Source of the DNA: Shewanella benthica KT99
Lineage (GTDB): Bacteria > Pseudomonadota > Gammaproteobacteria > Enterobacterales > Shewanellaceae
Assembly (NCBI RefSeq): GCF_000172075.1
Contig: NZ_ABIC01000025.1
Location: 1 to 64,000, forward strand
Reading direction: 5' to 3'
DNA: 64,000 nucleotides
Part shown: positions 1 to 8,897 of the stretch, in pieces
How positions within the stretch are numbered: the stretch's first letter is position 1
Layout: each line of letters begins with the position of its first letter
Made by a program: the position numbers and the translations under genes
The notes under the pieces: model-generated
Seen by the model: only the letters and a program-made list of their open reading frames with translations
Told to the model about the DNA's origin: nothing
Databases searched by the model: none

Positions 1-920
1 GGTGCGCGTAAGCAGCTGCCAAGATTGACGAGCTGGAGCGTTTCTGGGAAGAGCAGTTATTTGAAATGGTACAGTCTGGTAAGGTTGTGACTTTCGAAGG
101 AGCTGTTACCGATATCGATGGCAGTATCCGTAATACAACCATCACTCGTGTGGGTACCTTCAACTTGCTTGCCGATGGCAAATACGTTGTTTACAACTCG
201 GACCTTGGTCTGATTCAACAGCTATCGCAGCAGCCATCCGGTTACCAAGTCAAAACCGTGTCTAAGTTCCAGGGTACCACTTCTGGTATCGCTCCTCTTT
301 ACATAGATCCTATTAAGGGTGTGTTGTTGAGCATCTTCACCCAGAAGCCGACTATTGAAGACCGTATCGAAGCGGGTGGAACCATAGGTTACATCATTAT
401 TGGCCTGCTTATTATCGGTGCCATCATCTCTATCGAGCGTTTAGTCACGCTTACTCTTGTCGGTGCTAAAGTTAAGGCCCAACGCAAAAATCTGGATAAC
501 CCAGGTGACAATGCCTTAGGTCGTATTCTTAAGACTTACCAGGATAACAAAGATGTCGATGTTGAAACGCTGGAACTTAAGCTTGATGAAGCCATTCTGA
601 AAGAGACGCCGGCACTAGAAGCGCGTATCTCGATCATTAAGGTACTCGCTGCAATCGCACCTATGATGGGCCTACTCGGTACAGTAACCGGTATGATTGC
701 CACCTTCCAAAGCATTCAGTTGTTCGGCACCAGCGATCCTAAGCTTATGGCTGGCGGTATTTCGATGGCATTGATGACGACAGTACAGGGTCTGGTCGCT
801 GCTCTACCTCTGATGCTTATGCACGCAATTGTTATTGCTCGCAGTAAGTCTATTGTACAGGTACTTGAAGAACAGAGTGCAGGTATGGTTGCGTCTCACG
901 CTGAGAAGAGGAACGCCTAA
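1..920 (+). CDS. TtpC-like MotA/TolQ/ExbB proton-channel protein, 5'-partial
   Basis: This is the C-terminal part of an ExbB/TolQ-family inner-membrane protein. It is probably the long TtpC-type subunit that accompanies ExbB2-ExbD2-TonB2 in Vibrio and Shewanella. Counting from the ATG at 66, TM1 lies near residues 100-125. TM2 carries the family motif PMMGLLGTVTGMI near 200, and TM3 (TTVQGLVAALPLMLMHAIV) is near 240. The extra N-terminal periplasmic region is what separates TtpC from ordinary ExbB. The frame is open only from base 12, because a TAA lies at 9-11. Upstream-type residues (AAKIDELERFWEE) precede the ATG at 66, so that ATG is unlikely to be the true start. A one-base disruption near 10-18 is therefore suspected. 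The stop overlaps the next start by one base (TAATG). Confidence 0.8.
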
Positions 921-1444
921 TGTTATTCCTGATGGATATCTGGGATTCCGTCAGGGGCTTTATGGCCGCCGGAGGCGATGTTCTCTGGCTGGTTGCGGCA
1001 GTGTTGTTTGTCATGTGGGTATTGATGCTTGAACGTTACTGGTATCTAAATTGGATATCACCAAACGAACATAAGGCAATCATAACCTCATGGGATGCTC
1101 GAGAGGATTCTACCTCTTGGTATGCACACCGCATCCGTGAAGCCTGGATTTCCCAAGCGAAACAAAATTTGAATGCACGTATGCTGTTTATTAAAACCTT
1201 AGTCGCCATCTGCCCTATGATAGGTCTGTTAGGCACAGTAACAGGTATGATTTCGGTATTCGATGTGATGGCAGTTCATGGGACGAGTAATGCTCGTATG
1301 ATGGCAGCTGGTATTTCAATGGCGACCATGCCGACAATGGCGGGAATGGTCGCGGCGTTATCGGGAGTATTCTTCAGTACTCGTCTGGACGCTAAGATGA
1401 AAATCAGTTTAGAAAAGCTAAAAGACAGCATGCGTCACCACTAG
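920..1444 (+). CDS. exbB: ExbB2-type TonB-system proton channel subunit
   Basis: A 174-residue inner-membrane protein of the MotA/TolQ/ExbB family. With ExbD it uses the proton gradient to energise TonB. Three membrane segments are visible: residues about 13-35, about 97-123 with the motif PMIGLLGTVTGMI, and about 130-155. The short length is typical of ExbB2 proteins of TonB2 systems, compared with about 240 residues for E. coli ExbB. The start overlaps the stop of the upstream TtpC-like gene, and exbD follows after a short gap, so the genes are almost certainly cotranscribed and translationally coupled. Confidence 0.92.
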   Translation: MLFLMDIWDSVRGFMAAGGDVLWLVAAVLFVMWVLMLERYWYLNWISPNEHKAIITSWDAREDSTSWYAHRIREAWISQAKQNLNARMLFIKTLVAICPMIGLLGTVTGMISVFDVMAVHGTSNARMMAAGISMATMPTMAGMVAALSGVFFSTRLDAKMKISLEKLKDSMRHH

Positions 1445-1457
1445 AGAGAGATTGAAC

Positions 1458-1862
1458 ATGGCACGTAGAAAGCATTCCAGCGTGGAAGAGGAAGCTCAAA
1501 TTGATATGACACCGATGCTAGACATCGTGTTTATCATGCTGATCTTCTTCATTGTAACAACTTCGTTTGTTAAACCTTCAGGCCTTGACTACAACAAGCC
1601 AGAAGCCTCTACAGCGACTAAGAAGCCTTCTGCTAACATCTTCATCGGTGTGAGCAAGACAGGAACGATAATGATGGAGAACCGTCTGGTCGATATTGAG
1701 CGTGTCACTGCAAACGTAGAACGTATGCTTGCAGAGGCGCCAGAAGCGGCCGTGCTAATCCAAGCCGATAAAGATGCCAAGCATGGCCTAGTTATCAAGG
1801 TAATGGATAGTGTCAAGAAGGCGGGCGTAGATAAGATATCTGTATCGGCGGGGAACGACTAA
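1458..1862 (+). CDS. exbD: ExbD2-type biopolymer transport protein
   Basis: A 134-residue ExbD/TolR-family subunit with one N-terminal membrane segment. The conserved stretch MTPMLDIVFIMLIFFIV holds the membrane aspartate expected to be protonated during energy transduction. A short periplasmic domain follows. A TTG at 1452 would add two residues, but it sits almost on the purine-rich ribosome-binding site (1444-1450). The ATG at 1458 has normal spacing and gives the usual N-terminus MARRKHSS. tonB begins two bases after the stop. Confidence 0.92.
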   Translation: MARRKHSSVEEEAQIDMTPMLDIVFIMLIFFIVTTSFVKPSGLDYNKPEASTATKKPSANIFIGVSKTGTIMMENRLVDIERVTANVERMLAEAPEAAVLIQADKDAKHGLVIKVMDSVKKAGVDKISVSAGND

Positions 1863-1863
1863 T

Positions 1864-2484
1864 ATGCTTAGAGGAATAGTATCATTACTGCTTGGTGGTG
1901 CTGTGACTTATGCCTTATTTGTCTTCATGGCATTTTTGATAGGTGGCGGTCCAACCCGCCACGATGCTTCAACAGAATCACCTATCATCGAAATAACCAT
2001 GAGCAAAGAGGATGCATCAGCACAGAAGAAGCCTAGGGTGAAACCTAAGCCACCAACGCCGCCTGAGCAGCCACCTAAGCCGGATACGACTCCGCCAGAC
2101 ACATCATCTGACATAGATACAAACATGTCATTTAACATGGGTGGTGTAGAAGCTGGTGGTGCAAACACAGGCTTTAAACTGGGTAACATGATGACGCGAG
2201 ATGGTGACGCTACACCTATCGTTCGCATCCAGCCTCAGTATCCGATAGCCGCAGCACGTGATGGCAAAGAAGGTTGGGTACAACTCAGCTTTACTATTAA
2301 CGCACTCGGCGGTGTTGAAGACGTTAAAATCATCAAGGCTGAACCTAAGCGTTTGTTTAACAAAGAAGCAAAGCGCGCACTTAAAAAATGGAAATATAAG
2401 CCGAAGATTGTTGACGGTAAGGCACTTAGGCAAACTGGTATGAAAGTTCAGTTGGACTTCACCTTAGAGAAAGGAGGCAGATAA
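1864..2484 (+). CDS. tonB: TonB2 energy transducer
   Basis: A 206-residue TonB-family protein anchored by an N-terminal membrane helix (about residues 4-27). A proline/lysine-rich periplasmic spacer follows (about 55-80), then a C-terminal TonB domain (about 115-206). The domain begins with the QPQYP motif that contacts TonB boxes and contains the conserved KYKP. The protein is shorter than E. coli TonB, as is usual for TonB2. It sits between exbD and the TPR gene, so it should transmit the energy of the ExbB/ExbD motor to outer-membrane siderophore or haem receptors. No receptor gene lies in this window. Confidence 0.93.
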   Translation: MLRGIVSLLLGGAVTYALFVFMAFLIGGGPTRHDASTESPIIEITMSKEDASAQKKPRVKPKPPTPPEQPPKPDTTPPDTSSDIDTNMSFNMGGVEAGGANTGFKLGNMMTRDGDATPIVRIQPQYPIAAARDGKEGWVQLSFTINALGGVEDVKIIKAEPKRLFNKEAKRALKKWKYKPKIVDGKALRQTGMKVQLDFTLEKGGR

Positions 2485-2486
2485 CG

Positions 2487-3746
2487 ATGCGTAAACTTAG
2501 TTTAAGAACGACTAGTATAGCTGCCGCTTTATTACTTTCTTTCGGTGGTAGTTTAGCACTAGTTCCGGCAGCAGCAGCTGTCGAGAAGTGTCCTATCGAG
2601 AAACGTAAGTCTAAGGCCGTTGGCCAAAGTGCTGCGAAGAAAGTGCAAAAATCTTTCAAAGCATACACCGAAGGTAACGTTGACGAAGCGATTGCGATAT
2701 TACTCGAGGCCAACGTTAAGAGTCGTTTCGATAAAGCGTATATTAATCGCATGTTGGGTAATTTTTACGCCGAGAAATCTCAGATGGATACGGCTATTAA
2801 GTATCTTAAGACTGCTGTCGATGCCAATATCTTGGGTGGAACGGATCATGCTGGAACGCTGAGACTTTATGCTGATCTCTTGATTCAAGAGAAGAAGTTT
2901 AAAGAATCGATCACTTATTACTACAAGTGGATGGAGTTTACCTGTAAAGAGGATGCTCAAATCTACCGTCGTATCGGTATTGGTTACTCAGAGCAGAAGA
3001 ACTGGAACAAGGTTCTTGAGGTCGCTAACAAGGGGCTAGCACTGTCTAATAAGCCTGATAAAGGTTTGTATCAGATGAAGCTAACGGCTTACTTCAATCA
3101 GAAGAAGTATCCGCAAGCGGTAAAAGTGCTAGAGACCATGGTGCCACTTTTCCAGAGCGATAAACGTCTTTGGGTTCAGTTAGCTCAGTTTTATCTGATG
3201 ACTGAAAAGTACACTAAATCGTTAGCCACTTATGATCTTGCTTATAAAAATGGTTTTCTTGAGACTGCGGGTAACATTACTCGTTTGGCTCAGCTACTTG
3301 CACAGAATGGTTCGCCATACCGTGCAGCCAAAATATATGAGAAGCACATGAAGTCGGGCACGATCAAAGAGGAAGAGAGAACTCTTAGGATTTTGGCTGG
3401 TTTCTATCACAACGCGAAAGAGTTGAAAGAAGCTGCTTCATATTATGGTAAGGCTGCAGATGCGGGTAACAATGGCAAATATTATCTAAGACAGGGTCGA
3501 ATCCTGTCTTTGGATGGTAAATCTAAAGCTGCTGTTACTGCGTTGAAGAAGTCACTCGACGCAGGCATTGATAATCCAGGTGAGGCTCAATTTGAGCTAG
3601 CGCTTGCTTATCTAAACCTTAAGCAATATAAGTCTGCTTATTCGCGGGCTAAATTAGCGGCGAAGGATAAGAAGACGGCTCGTTCAGCGAAAAGTTACCT
3701 CTCTTACATCAAAGAGAAGGCACGTATTCATAACGTAGCACTGTAA
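2487..3746 (+). CDS. Periplasmic TPR-repeat protein of the TonB2 operon
   Basis: A 419-residue protein with a signal peptide (hydrophobic core near residues 10-30, ending AAAAVEK). At least eight degenerate tetratricopeptide repeats run to the C-terminus. The gene starts three bases after the tonB stop and is the last of the operon, ending at a strong terminator. In Vibrio TonB2 loci a TPR gene occupies the same place and its product assists TonB2 activity, so a scaffolding role in the periplasm is likely. Apart from the repeats there is no enzymatic motif. Confidence 0.85.
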   Translation: MRKLSLRTTSIAAALLLSFGGSLALVPAAAAVEKCPIEKRKSKAVGQSAAKKVQKSFKAYTEGNVDEAIAILLEANVKSRFDKAYINRMLGNFYAEKSQMDTAIKYLKTAVDANILGGTDHAGTLRLYADLLIQEKKFKESITYYYKWMEFTCKEDAQIYRRIGIGYSEQKNWNKVLEVANKGLALSNKPDKGLYQMKLTAYFNQKKYPQAVKVLETMVPLFQSDKRLWVQLAQFYLMTEKYTKSLATYDLAYKNGFLETAGNITRLAQLLAQNGSPYRAAKIYEKHMKSGTIKEEERTLRILAGFYHNAKELKEAASYYGKAADAGNNGKYYLRQGRILSLDGKSKAAVTALKKSLDAGIDNPGEAQFELALAYLNLKQYKSAYSRAKLAAKDKKTARSAKSYLSYIKEKARIHNVAL

Positions 3747-3770
3747 CTTTCACTCGATTAAATGAGTCTA

Positions 3771-3796
3771 AAAAGCCCCGAAAGGGGCTTTTTTTT
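3771..3796 (+). terminator. Rho-independent terminator of the tonB2 operon
   Basis: A seven-base-pair GC-rich stem (AAGCCCC / GGGGCTT) closes over a short GAAA-containing loop and is followed by eight T. It lies 25 bases after the TPR gene stop. Confidence 0.93.
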
Positions 3797-3813
3797 ATTG
3801 CATTTGCCTCAAC

Positions 3814-4305
3814 TCAATATGTCGATTTTTTTTCCATCTCTAACTCATGAGTTAAATTTTCTACGTCTTTGAAAATTAATTCTATACTCAGATTGCGCGC
3901 CGGTGTGCACGTATAACCCGCGAGCTCATAATCGACGTGGCTGGTGTGTTTTTTTGCATATTCTACATTGAAGACCTTAATCTTCTCTTCAATTCTATGT
4001 AGCACAATCTGAGTGCCTGCTTCATCGATGTTGAATAAGCCTAAAGCAAAGCTGTTATTGTTGAGTCTTGCTACCAGGTCTGTCGTTCTTAAGATGGCTT
4101 CTTGTACCTGCTTCATAAAGAGTTCGAGCAGATGAGGTTGCTTAACGGTTTCATGTATGTGCGGGCACAGATATAATAGCGCCAGACTTTGGTGATCTCT
4201 GATATGGCGATGCCATTCGCGGTTAAATACCTCCATAAAGTAGGTTTGATTATAGACGCCAGTTTCTGGATCTCTGAAACCTGAGTTGCGAAATGAATAG
4301 AGCAT
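3814..4305 (-). CDS. Degenerate GGDEF-domain protein
   Basis: A 163-residue protein whose outline follows a diguanylate cyclase domain. It has the entry motif DPETGVYNQTYF, a hydrophobic strand SLALLYLCP where the metal-binding aspartate normally sits, then DLVARLNNNSFALGLF. In active enzymes the last stretch reads as R.GGDEFA. Here the GGDEF signature is replaced by NNNSF and the metal-binding Asp is absent, so c-di-GMP synthesis is not expected. There is no sensory domain or membrane segment. It faces the TPR gene tail-to-tail and is divergent from the DUF885 gene. It may be a regulatory pseudo-cyclase or a decaying domain. Confidence 0.7.
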   Translation of the reverse strand: MLYSFRNSGFRDPETGVYNQTYFMEVFNREWHRHIRDHQSLALLYLCPHIHETVKQPHLLELFMKQVQEAILRTTDLVARLNNNSFALGLFNIDEAGTQIVLHRIEEKIKVFNVEYAKKHTSHVDYELAGYTCTPARNLSIELIFKDVENLTHELEMEKKSTY

Positions 4306-4440
4306 TGACTGACTCCTTTCGGTCCTATAAAGAATAAGATTGAGATAGTTGTATCAATATAGCAGTACGTATAAAGTTGAACCTTGGTATTAAGTATAGA
4401 AAATAACAAGCAATTGCACCGAATATAGGGAAAGAAACAG

Positions 4441-6273
4441 ATGAGAAGAGCTTTTTTAGCCGTATCAATAGGGTTACTACTGGGGATCACAGGCTGTTCA
4501 GACAATGATAATCCAGCGAGTAAGGATACAAGTTCAACAGTAATCGGCGTTTCTTCTGAGGTAGCACAAACCAGCCAAAATGAGCAGGTTTATCTGGCAT
4601 TGGTGGACGATTTTTTTAAGGACTACCTTAAACTTGAGCCTATTTATGCCACATTTGTTGGAGTGAATGACTATAACGACCAGTTTGGCGGTGATCTGAC
4701 CAATGAGTACCTAAAGACGCGTCACGATCTGAATACCAGTTATCAGGCAAGAGTTGAGAAGATAGACAGAAATGCCTTATCTACTGAGCTACAGCTAAGT
4801 TATGACATGTTTACTTATGATAGAAATGTCGCCCTGATAGACGAAATATACCCAGCTCGTTTCATGCCAATGAACCAGTTCCACAGCACAGTCATTAGCA
4901 TGGTGCAACTGGGCAGTGGTGAAAGTGCTCAACCATTTAATACCGTCGAAGATTACCATAACTGGGCATCTCGTTTAACGGGCTTCATTGCCTGGACTAA
5001 GCTTGCACAAGAGCGTATGGATGAAGGCGTCAGAAGTAAGGTTGTGCTGCCTCGGGTGTTAGTCGAGCGTATCATCCCTCAGCTCAAGGCTCTGCTTGTG
5101 GATGATGCCAGCAAGAGCTTGTTTTATGCGCCAATAAATAATCTGCCCCAGAGCTTCTCCGATGCAGATAAGGCCGAGCTTACTGCCAGCTACACTAAGC
5201 TTATTAATCAAGATCTTATTCCGGCAATAGCCTCATTAACCGAGTATTTCGAGATTAAATATTTGCCAGTTGCGCGAGCGAGTGACGGTTGGTGGGGCTT
5301 ACCTAACGGTAAAGTTTGGTATCAGCATCTGGCTAATTCCCACACGACTACCCTGATATCAGTGGATGAAATCCATCAGATAGGCTTGAGTGAAGTGGCC
5401 CGTATCCTGTCGGAGATGGACAAGGTACGTGAGCAGGTGAATTTCGAGGGAGATCTCAAGGCCTTCTTCGCTTCTCTGTCATCAGAACCTGAGTATTTCT
5501 TCACCGATCGCCAGGACCTTATTGATGGTTATATGACGCTTAAAGAGCGAATAAATGCTGAGCTAGCTAAGTATTTCAATATAATGCCCAAGGCCGATTA
5601 TGTGGTCAAGCCAGTGGAAAGCTTCCGTGAGCAGTCAGCGGCTGGTGCATCATATGAATCTCCAGCCGTCGATGGCTCTCGCCCTGGTGTGTTCTATATC
5701 AACACATATAACTTAAAAGCACAGCCTAAGTGGGGAATGACGACCTTGTCTCTGCATGAGGCAGCCCCTGGACATCACTTCCAGATAGCCATAAAGCAAG
5801 AGTTAACCGGCGTGCCAGAGTTCCAACGTTTTGGTAATTACACCGCGTTCGAAGAGGGCTGGGCCCTGTATGCCGAATACTTAGGGGTTGAGATGGGGCT
5901 GTTCAAGGACCCTTATCAGTATTTTGGTAAGCTGTCTGATGAGATGCTGCGTGCTATGCGACTCGTGGTCGATACTGGCCTTCATGCTAAAGGCTGGACA
6001 CGTGAGCAAGCGATTCAATACATGAAAGATAACTCGCCCATGGCTGAGTCAGACATCATCGCCGAAGTTGAGCGCTATATGGCAATACCTGGCCAGGCTT
6101 TATCCTATAAAGTGGGTCAGCTCAAAATATTGTCGCTTCGCGCCGAAGCGGAAGCTGCATTAGGCGATAAGTTCGACCTAAAAGCCTTCCATGATCAAAT
6201 CTTAACCTCAGGTTCTCTGCCTATGGCGGTGATGGAGTTGAAGATCCATCATTGGATAGACACTCTGAAGTAA
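4441..6273 (+). CDS. DUF885-family lipoprotein, putative zinc metallohydrolase
   Basis: A 610-residue protein with a lipoprotein signal: charged start, hydrophobic core and lipobox ITGC with Cys19 as the lipidated residue. It should be anchored in the periplasm or outer membrane. The rest matches the DUF885 family, with the hallmark HEAAPGHHFQ near residue 440 followed by FEEGWALYAEYLG. The two histidines and downstream glutamate resemble a gluzincin-type zinc site, so peptidase activity is plausible but unproven. Length is normal for the family. The gene is monocistronic, with a terminator-like hairpin 50 bases downstream. Confidence 0.88.
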   Translation: MRRAFLAVSIGLLLGITGCSDNDNPASKDTSSTVIGVSSEVAQTSQNEQVYLALVDDFFKDYLKLEPIYATFVGVNDYNDQFGGDLTNEYLKTRHDLNTSYQARVEKIDRNALSTELQLSYDMFTYDRNVALIDEIYPARFMPMNQFHSTVISMVQLGSGESAQPFNTVEDYHNWASRLTGFIAWTKLAQERMDEGVRSKVVLPRVLVERIIPQLKALLVDDASKSLFYAPINNLPQSFSDADKAELTASYTKLINQDLIPAIASLTEYFEIKYLPVARASDGWWGLPNGKVWYQHLANSHTTTLISVDEIHQIGLSEVARILSEMDKVREQVNFEGDLKAFFASLSSEPEYFFTDRQDLIDGYMTLKERINAELAKYFNIMPKADYVVKPVESFREQSAAGASYESPAVDGSRPGVFYINTYNLKAQPKWGMTTLSLHEAAPGHHFQIAIKQELTGVPEFQRFGNYTAFEEGWALYAEYLGVEMGLFKDPYQYFGKLSDEMLRAMRLVVDTGLHAKGWTREQAIQYMKDNSPMAESDIIAEVERYMAIPGQALSYKVGQLKILSLRAEAEAALGDKFDLKAFHDQILTSGSLPMAVMELKIHHWIDTLK

Positions 6274-6321
6274 TTTATTGCAACATTAGTTAAATACAGT
6301 TTCATCAACTAAAACCTTTTT

Positions 6322-6361
6322 AAACCCAGCTTTTATCAATATAGTACTGGCTGGGTTTATT
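6322..6361 (+). terminator. Probable terminator after the DUF885 gene
   Basis: Nine-base arms AAACCCAGC and GCTGGGTTT pair perfectly across a 19-base loop and are followed by ATTTA. The loop is long and the T-run short, so this is a moderate call. Confidence 0.6.
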
Positions 6362-6503
6362 TACTCCCTAGGGGATTAAATAGTGTGCTTCACCTTGTGA
6401 AGCCAAGCATTCAAGATGTTTGATTTGGATTAATTATTTTATTGTCACTTTCTATACCGTGTATAGATCTATTGGCAAGTTTTCAAAAATTAGGAGTTAC
6501 ATC

Positions 6504-6782
6504 ATGGTACAAGCCACAGCAAGACATTTATTAGTTAGCAGCGAAGAGAAATGTGAAGCGCTTAAGCAGGAGATATTAGGCGGTGCAGATTTTGCTGATG
6601 TGGCAAAGGCTAACTCATCGTGTCCTTCGAGTGCTCAAGGTGGTGACCTTGGATCTTTCGGTCCAGGCATGATGGTTAAAGAGTTTGACGCAGTCGTTTT
6701 CCATGCGCCTCTGAATGAAGTTCAAGGCCCGGTTAAGACACAATTTGGATACCACCTGCTTGAAGTGACAAGCCGCGGATAA
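6504..6782 (+). CDS. ppiC: Parvulin-type peptidyl-prolyl isomerase PpiC
   Basis: A 92-residue single-domain parvulin that catalyses cis-trans isomerisation of Xaa-Pro bonds in the cytoplasm. The family features are visible in order: ARHLLV, FADVAKANSSCPS, GGDLGSFGPGMMVKEFD, and the C-terminal QFGYHLLEV. The ATG at 6504 is preceded by TAGGAG at 6491-6496. A start at 6420 would add 28 residues unlike any parvulin, so the shorter form is chosen. The acetyltransferase gene follows after 19 bases. Confidence 0.95.
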   Translation: MVQATARHLLVSSEEKCEALKQEILGGADFADVAKANSSCPSSAQGGDLGSFGPGMMVKEFDAVVFHAPLNEVQGPVKTQFGYHLLEVTSRG

Positions 6783-6801
6783 TTAGTAAAGGTCATACTC
6801 T

Positions 6802-7338
6802 ATGCTGGAACTTTATACGGATAGGTTAAGGCTTCGCAGTCTCAGAGCCGATGATTGGGATAATTTCTTGATGCTTCATCAAGATCCTATCATCAATAAA
6901 TTTGTCAGGCGCCCGGTTGATGAGTCGGTTATTCTGGAAAAGTTTGAGCATAGACTAGCACCCTGGCAATATGAATCCGGTGACTGGTTGACTCTGGTCA
7001 TAGAGGAGCTGGGAACCGATAAATTTATCGGCTATAGCGGATTATATTGTGCTAATCACGAGTTTGACCACGCCGAAGTGGGTTATATGTTAGCCAATGA
7101 AGGTCAAGGTAAGGGTTATGCGACAGAGGGTCTCAAGGCGGTCATTGACTGGGCTTGCTTAAGCTTTCAGGTGCACAAGTTTATCGGCCTGTGTGCGAAA
7201 CAGAATATCGCATCGGCAAAAGTGTTAGAGAAAAATGGCTTCCAACTGGAGGGCGTGCTGAGAGACAACTATAAAATCGATGATAGCTGGATTGATGATT
7301 GTACTTATGGCCTATTGAGCCATGAAAGAGGCGAATAG
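6802..7338 (+). CDS. GNAT-family N-acetyltransferase (RimJ/RimL-like)
   Basis: A 178-residue acetyltransferase of the RimJ/RimL branch. It begins TDRLRLRSLRADDW and has the acetyl-CoA binding segment GYMLANEGQGKGYATEGLKA near residue 95. The late motif SAKVLEKNGFQLEGVLRDNY is typical of this branch. It probably transfers an acetyl group from acetyl-CoA to an amine, but the substrate cannot be told from sequence. It lies 19 bases behind ppiC and may be cotranscribed with it. Confidence 0.88.
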   Translation: MLELYTDRLRLRSLRADDWDNFLMLHQDPIINKFVRRPVDESVILEKFEHRLAPWQYESGDWLTLVIEELGTDKFIGYSGLYCANHEFDHAEVGYMLANEGQGKGYATEGLKAVIDWACLSFQVHKFIGLCAKQNIASAKVLEKNGFQLEGVLRDNYKIDDSWIDDCTYGLLSHERGE

Positions 7339-7401
7339 GTTTTATCCTTGTCTATGCTCGGTGCTATAATCTCATAAGAATTTTGATTAAAGGTAATACG
7401 T

Positions 7402-7635
7402 GTGACAGCACAAATAGCAACCTTGGCCCTATTGCCAGGTGAAGAATACATAGAGTTATATAAGATTTTGAAAGTCCAGGCCATGATTGGCGGGGGCGGT
7501 GAAGCTAAATTCGTCATTAGTGAAGGCAAGGTAACCGTTGACGGTGAAGTTGAGACCCGTAAACGTAAAAAAGTCAGGGCTGGTGAAGTCGTTTGTTTCA
7601 ATGGTGAGTCAGTACAGATAGTCACCGCACCTTAA
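7402..7635 (+). CDS. Small S4-domain RNA-binding protein (YbcJ-like)
   Basis: A 77-residue protein consisting of one S4 RNA-binding fold. After a short N-terminal helix, residues about 28-65 carry the S4 core GGEAKFVISEGKVTVDGEVE followed by basic RKRKKV. It resembles E. coli YbcJ. The start codon is GTG at 7402, preceded by a weak AAAGGT. Single S4 proteins of this type bind structured RNA, possibly rRNA. rraB starts 34 bases downstream, so two RNA-metabolism genes stand side by side. Confidence 0.88.
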   Translation: MTAQIATLALLPGEEYIELYKILKVQAMIGGGGEAKFVISEGKVTVDGEVETRKRKKVRAGEVVCFNGESVQIVTAP

Positions 7636-7669
7636 CGTGTGATGGACTAGCACTTAAGTGGAGTAAGAA

Positions 7670-8056
7670 ATGCAATTTCCAGATGATGACAATGGCAAGA
7701 TGCTCGCGGCGATGGCCGATGCGGGTATCGATCTGACCAAGCAACTCGATGTCGACTTCTTCCTTGTTTTTGATGACCAAAGAGATGCCGAGTATGCGTC
7801 TGAAGAGCTGGGGAAATCTGAGCTTGAAGGTGAGATGGAACTTCATCTCAATGATGATCTTGGCCAGTGGGAACTGATCGTTTGTATTCCCATGGTTCCT
7901 GAGTATCAAGCCATAGTCGATCAAGAAGTTGAGCTCAATACATTTGCTCAAGAGTTCGGCGGCGTGACCGATGGTTGGGGCGTGATGCAACATCAAGATG
8001 GCGACGATGAATTTGCCGATGACGAGCATGAATGCAGTGACGAGTGTAAGCACTAA
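7670..8056 (+). CDS. rraB: Ribonuclease E inhibitor RraB
   Basis: A 128-residue acidic cytoplasmic protein of the RraB (YjgD) family, which binds RNase E and modulates mRNA decay. Recognisable features are the start MQFPDDDNGKML, the segment VDFFLVF, the motif GGVTDGWGVM near residue 100, and an acidic tail ending in a Cys/His cluster (ECSDECKH). Length fits the family. A GGAG ribosome-binding site lies at 7661-7664. A terminator follows about 90 bases after the stop. Confidence 0.92.
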   Translation: MQFPDDDNGKMLAAMADAGIDLTKQLDVDFFLVFDDQRDAEYASEELGKSELEGEMELHLNDDLGQWELIVCIPMVPEYQAIVDQEVELNTFAQEFGGVTDGWGVMQHQDGDDEFADDEHECSDECKH

Positions 8057-8145
8057 TCGATCTGCTGCGCATCTCGATTGATGCCACTGCGTGGCGTTTT
8101 ATTGGGTTACATCGTTAAGCGATGAGATGACAGATTTTTTATATT

Positions 8146-8170
8146 AAGCCACCATTTGAGTGGCTTTTTT
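8146..8170 (+). terminator. Rho-independent terminator after rraB
   Basis: Seven-base arms AAGCCAC and GTGGCTT enclose a seven-base loop, and T residues continue past the stem. Confidence 0.9.
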
Positions 8171-8261
8171 ATGCCTATAATTCATGATGTAGCATCAAAC
8201 TGTTTACCGTGCTCACACCTGAATTTAACAAGTTGAGTAATAGCCACAGAAGGAAAAGAGA

Positions 8262-8897
8262 ATGGCAGAACAGATAAGTTTTGCCACTCCGGTCAATGAT
8301 GCCGAACGTTGGGCATTTTCCTTGTTGGCGGATGAGTTACCCGATAATTATATTTTACTCACCAACGTAGAGATCCCGACTATCTGGGCAAGCCATGGAA
8401 GTCGATGCGCTGGTTATCGGTGAGTGGGGCGTGTTTGTCGTCGATGTCAAAGGCTATATAGGACGCTTAGATGCCGAGCTTCATGCCTTCCTTAGATGAC
8501 TGGCAGGTGGATAACAGTCTGGCAGGCCGAATACAATCCTGGGAGGGTGGACGGCCCCCTGATTATTGAAAATAATATTCCGACTCAATTTGCCGATCAA
8601 GCGCAGTCGGAAAGCCATGAAAATCAGCTAAGGGAAGAGTTCAAGCGCCTACAAGCCCTTACCGCTTGTAGTGGTGTGCCAATTTATACTAAGGCTGCAG
8701 AAGGTGACGCCGAGAGAGATCTTTATGGTCTAGTCGCCAGCTTTATCTCCACTCTGGCACCTGTGTCATTGCAGGGAGACGGAGGATGGGAGGGGATTAT
8801 TCAGGCACTGAATGCTTTCGATAAGCAATGGTTCGGTGAGAAGACCTTCGATACCGGTATGAAGGTATTAAACTTCGAATTTGACGCCCGGGAATGA
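8262..8897 (+). pseudogene. Broken NERD-domain gene
   Basis: The ATG at 8262 (ribosome-binding site AGGAAAAGAG) opens a frame that stops after 53 codons. Reading resumes in the next frame near 8383 with GQAMEVDALVIGEWGVFVVD and VKGYIGRLDA, the core of the NERD (nuclease-related) fold. It then shifts again near 8494 to DDWQVDNSLAGRIQSW. The last part, from about 8545 to the stop, is an open frame of about 115 residues that I do not recognise. It may be the remainder of the same gene or a second gene joined by deletion. At least two one-base shifts are needed to read the NERD half. Intact relatives are often NERD plus kinase or helicase proteins, but no such domain is visible here. Confidence 0.75.
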
